Shown piece after piece: positions 62,349 through 64,000 of a stretch of 64,000 nucleotides of DNA. The number at the start of each line of letters is the position of its first letter. The first letter of the stretch is position 1. Both the position numbers and the translations under genes were made by a program. The notes below the pieces were generated by a model. It saw nothing but the letters and a program-made list of their open reading frames with translations. It searched no databases and was not told the origin of the DNA. The DNA comes from Rheum nobile (taxonomy: Eukaryota; Streptophyta; Magnoliopsida; Caryophyllales; Polygonaceae), in contig WOAB01000598.1 of assembly GCA_027886185.1 (NCBI GenBank), forward strand, positions 620,001 through 684,000, written 5' to 3'.

Positions 62349-63578
62349 ATGGATCCTAAAGACAAAAAATAGACTCCCCAGGACTATATCAGTACATCTT
62401 CCTCTTCCTCCCTGATCCCAGTGCATAACAGATTCCAAGCTCTCTCAAACTTTTCATCTCCCCCCTACAACCAAGCCCATGTGGCACCAAAGACTCCTAT
62501 CAAAACAGACCCCAAAAAAGACAGTAATTACTTCCAGTACTTCGTAAAACCAAGCCCAATTACCGCAGTCTACCTTACACCATGTGATTCTCCTATTTCA
62601 AAAGACCAACTGGAACCCTACACCAAAAGACTTTTTCCTCCTACTCTTCATTGGTTCTCTGATAACCCCTCCAAGACACAAAAGTTCTATGAGTTTATTC
62701 TTGTAGACTCTGGCTCGGCAGAAATCTCCCACACCATGTGTACAATAGACCCTTCACGCATTTCCTTCTCCAAATGCAAGATACTCGATGTCAAGGTTTC
62801 TACATATTGGAAGGATCCCTGGACATTAAAGTCTTTCTCCCTTCCAGATGCCATTCCCAATCTCCCAGGCTACTCCTACCAAGATTACAAAGACGCTTGA
62901 GAAAGAACTTTCATGTTTAGACCATTTAATCACTCTTGGTTCTTCTTTTTTGATAAACACTATCCCGATGGTTTCCCGATTTGGTTCTATGAGTGGTGGC
63001 TTACCTTTGGAGCTAATGAAAATATCTACCCTGAGAAAATAAAAAGACCTTACTACATTTACCTACACAAATCCATAAACAGACCCTTTACCAAATCTCT
63101 CAAATTCCACCGTGATTTTGGTATTGCTTGGATCTTCTGCTGGACATATGAGACCCTTCAGATACAACCACAAAGCTATCCCTTAATGCTTTGTCATCGT
63201 TTCAAAATTAGATGGTGGGAAAAAATTTATTGTTTCCACTATTACAGTTCAAAAAATAGATTTATTTTTCGAACAAAAGACCAGACCACCAATGACTCCC
63301 CCTTTAATCACCAAAACCACTACCTCTAATCCTGCTACCTCTAATCCTTCTCCTCAAAAGAAACCCACTACTTCTAGCTTTCCTCCACAAATTAACCTTC
63401 CCTTTCACAGGATCAACTGGAGCAACTAAAACAATGGAAAGCTTTCCAGGCTTTTCAAAAATATATTGCCCAAGAAAAATAGAGTTGTACTGGTAGCTGT
63501 GAGGATGTTGACGCTACCCCACCGCCCTCTCCGGTGGATGACCTGGAACAGTTCGCACAAGACCCATATGCCATGTAA
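62349..63578 (+). pseudogene. Caulimovirid second ORF of unknown function, broken
   Basis: ATG at 62349, but TAG follows after seven codons. The frame then stays open to 62900 (NRFQALSNF, YFQYFVKP, LHWFSDNP, KFYEFILVDSGS). A frameshift near 62895 leads to a Trp/Phe-rich part (62913-63329: WFFFFDKHYPDGFPIWFYEWW, a second such segment around IAWIFCWTYE). A Gln/Lys-rich tail runs to TAA at 63576-63578 with one more in-frame stop. A protein in this position downstream of the RT polyprotein is known from florendovirus-like endogenous viruses, function unknown. I infer the relationship from position and style only. Confidence 0.6.
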
Positions 63579-63599
63579 ACAAAACAACCCTATCTATTT

Positions 63600-63680
63600 T
63601 CAAGAAAAAAAGAGAAAAAAAGAGAAAAAAATTAAAGAAAATAAAATAAAAAAATAAAAAATGAAAAATGAAAGCATAAG
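63600..63680 (+). repeat. A-rich low-complexity spacer between pararetrovirus copies
   Basis: About 80 bases almost entirely A and G, directly before the next virus copy begins at 63681. Confidence 0.8.
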
Positions 63681-64000
63681 TACATGATAAAATCAGCACT
63701 GAAACTATCAAAATTCCTATAGACATATCTAGACCTCATTTCCAAATTCAGGAAATTAAAAAAGAGACTCTTAAAAATACTTCTTTAAATCCTTCTCTAA
63801 GTGTCATGGAATTAATTGATCATAAGATAAAAGTTGTGTCCATAAACTATGTTGAAAAATCTAACAATAAGTCCAATACTGATTCTAGTGATTATTTTGA
63901 TAATTCTAAAAGAGAAAATGACCCTCCTGATAGGAAAAAACTTGATAACTTCTATAAGACTTTTTACCTTGGCAAAATAGAACCTCCTTCTAATAAAAAT
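63681..64000 (+). mobile_element. Start of a further pararetrovirus copy (direct orientation, internal ORF1)
   Basis: Matches 59111-59430 nearly base for base (TACATGATAAAATCAGC onward) and has the same capsid-deleted linker. At the codon that is TAA in the left arm it has GAA, as in the right arm. It runs off the window end. It begins inside ORF1, so the tandem junction is not at a natural genome end. Confidence 0.85.

Noticed and set aside
53716..64000. Replication-competent endogenous virus
   Set aside because: Protease active site deleted in the longest copy, RT frameshift and stop, ORF2 stops and frameshift, and capsid core only present as a detached inverted fragment.

Overview
This window is plant nuclear DNA, most likely from a eudicot. 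One intron-containing host gene (a three-KH-domain RNA-binding protein) lies at the left edge. The other roughly 57 kb is transposon and virus-derived DNA: Ty3/gypsy LTR retrotransposons of at least three lineages, a degenerate LINE, a hAT-type DNA element, tRNA-derived SINE-like units, and a rearranged cluster of endogenous caulimovirid (plant pararetrovirus) sequence. All gene models come from reading the sequence; no search or alignment program was run.

Layout. 255-6296 (+): KH-domain gene in eight exons, 436 codons, every splice junction GT-AG. 7081-7608: RNase H-like remnant. 7620-9300: AT-rich, nothing recognised. About 9300-34952 is a nest of insertions, and each of the four inserted levels has a target-site duplication readable in the sequence. 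A minus-strand Ty3/gypsy element (level 0) is split by a non-autonomous LTR element (level 1, 11565-33571, TSD CATAG). That is split by an Athila-like gag-protease element (level 2, 11919-30484, TSD ACCCC), that by an Athila-like solo LTR (level 3, 17214-29306, TSD GGAAT), and that by a nearly intact Tekay/Del-type chromovirus (level 4, 17419-28117, TSD AATGG). 35560-38944: LINE remnant whose RT active-site codons were split by a hAT-like element (36906-37752, TSD TTGATGAC). 38945-39690: Athila-like LTR fragment. 39691-40213: pararetrovirus leader/promoter fragment. 40214-40582: inverted pair of SINE-like units. 40586-53715: two related Tekay-type LTRs on the minus strand, the second split by another Tekay-type element (42678-52227, TSD GAAGG) with fresh LTRs but ruined pol.

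53716-64000 is a pararetrovirus cluster. A minus-strand arm (53716-55937) and a plus-strand arm (58127-60202) are near-identical inverted copies of the leader, primer-binding site and first ORF. They flank a 2.2-kb spacer that carries a protease piece (+), a capsid/zinc-knuckle piece (-) and the viral promoter (+). The plus copy continues through broken RT and RNase H into a second broken ORF of unknown function, and part of a further copy starts at 63681. Both arms lack the capsid core and have lost the zinc knuckle.

Two patterns stand out. The first is the inverted pararetrovirus repeat behind its own promoter, a layout that could make hairpin RNA. The second is that at least five different LTR families in this one window carry arrays of short, near-palindromic, CpG-dense units (type CCGCGGNCGCGG or GGCGCCCGCC), in one case also inside a coding ORF.
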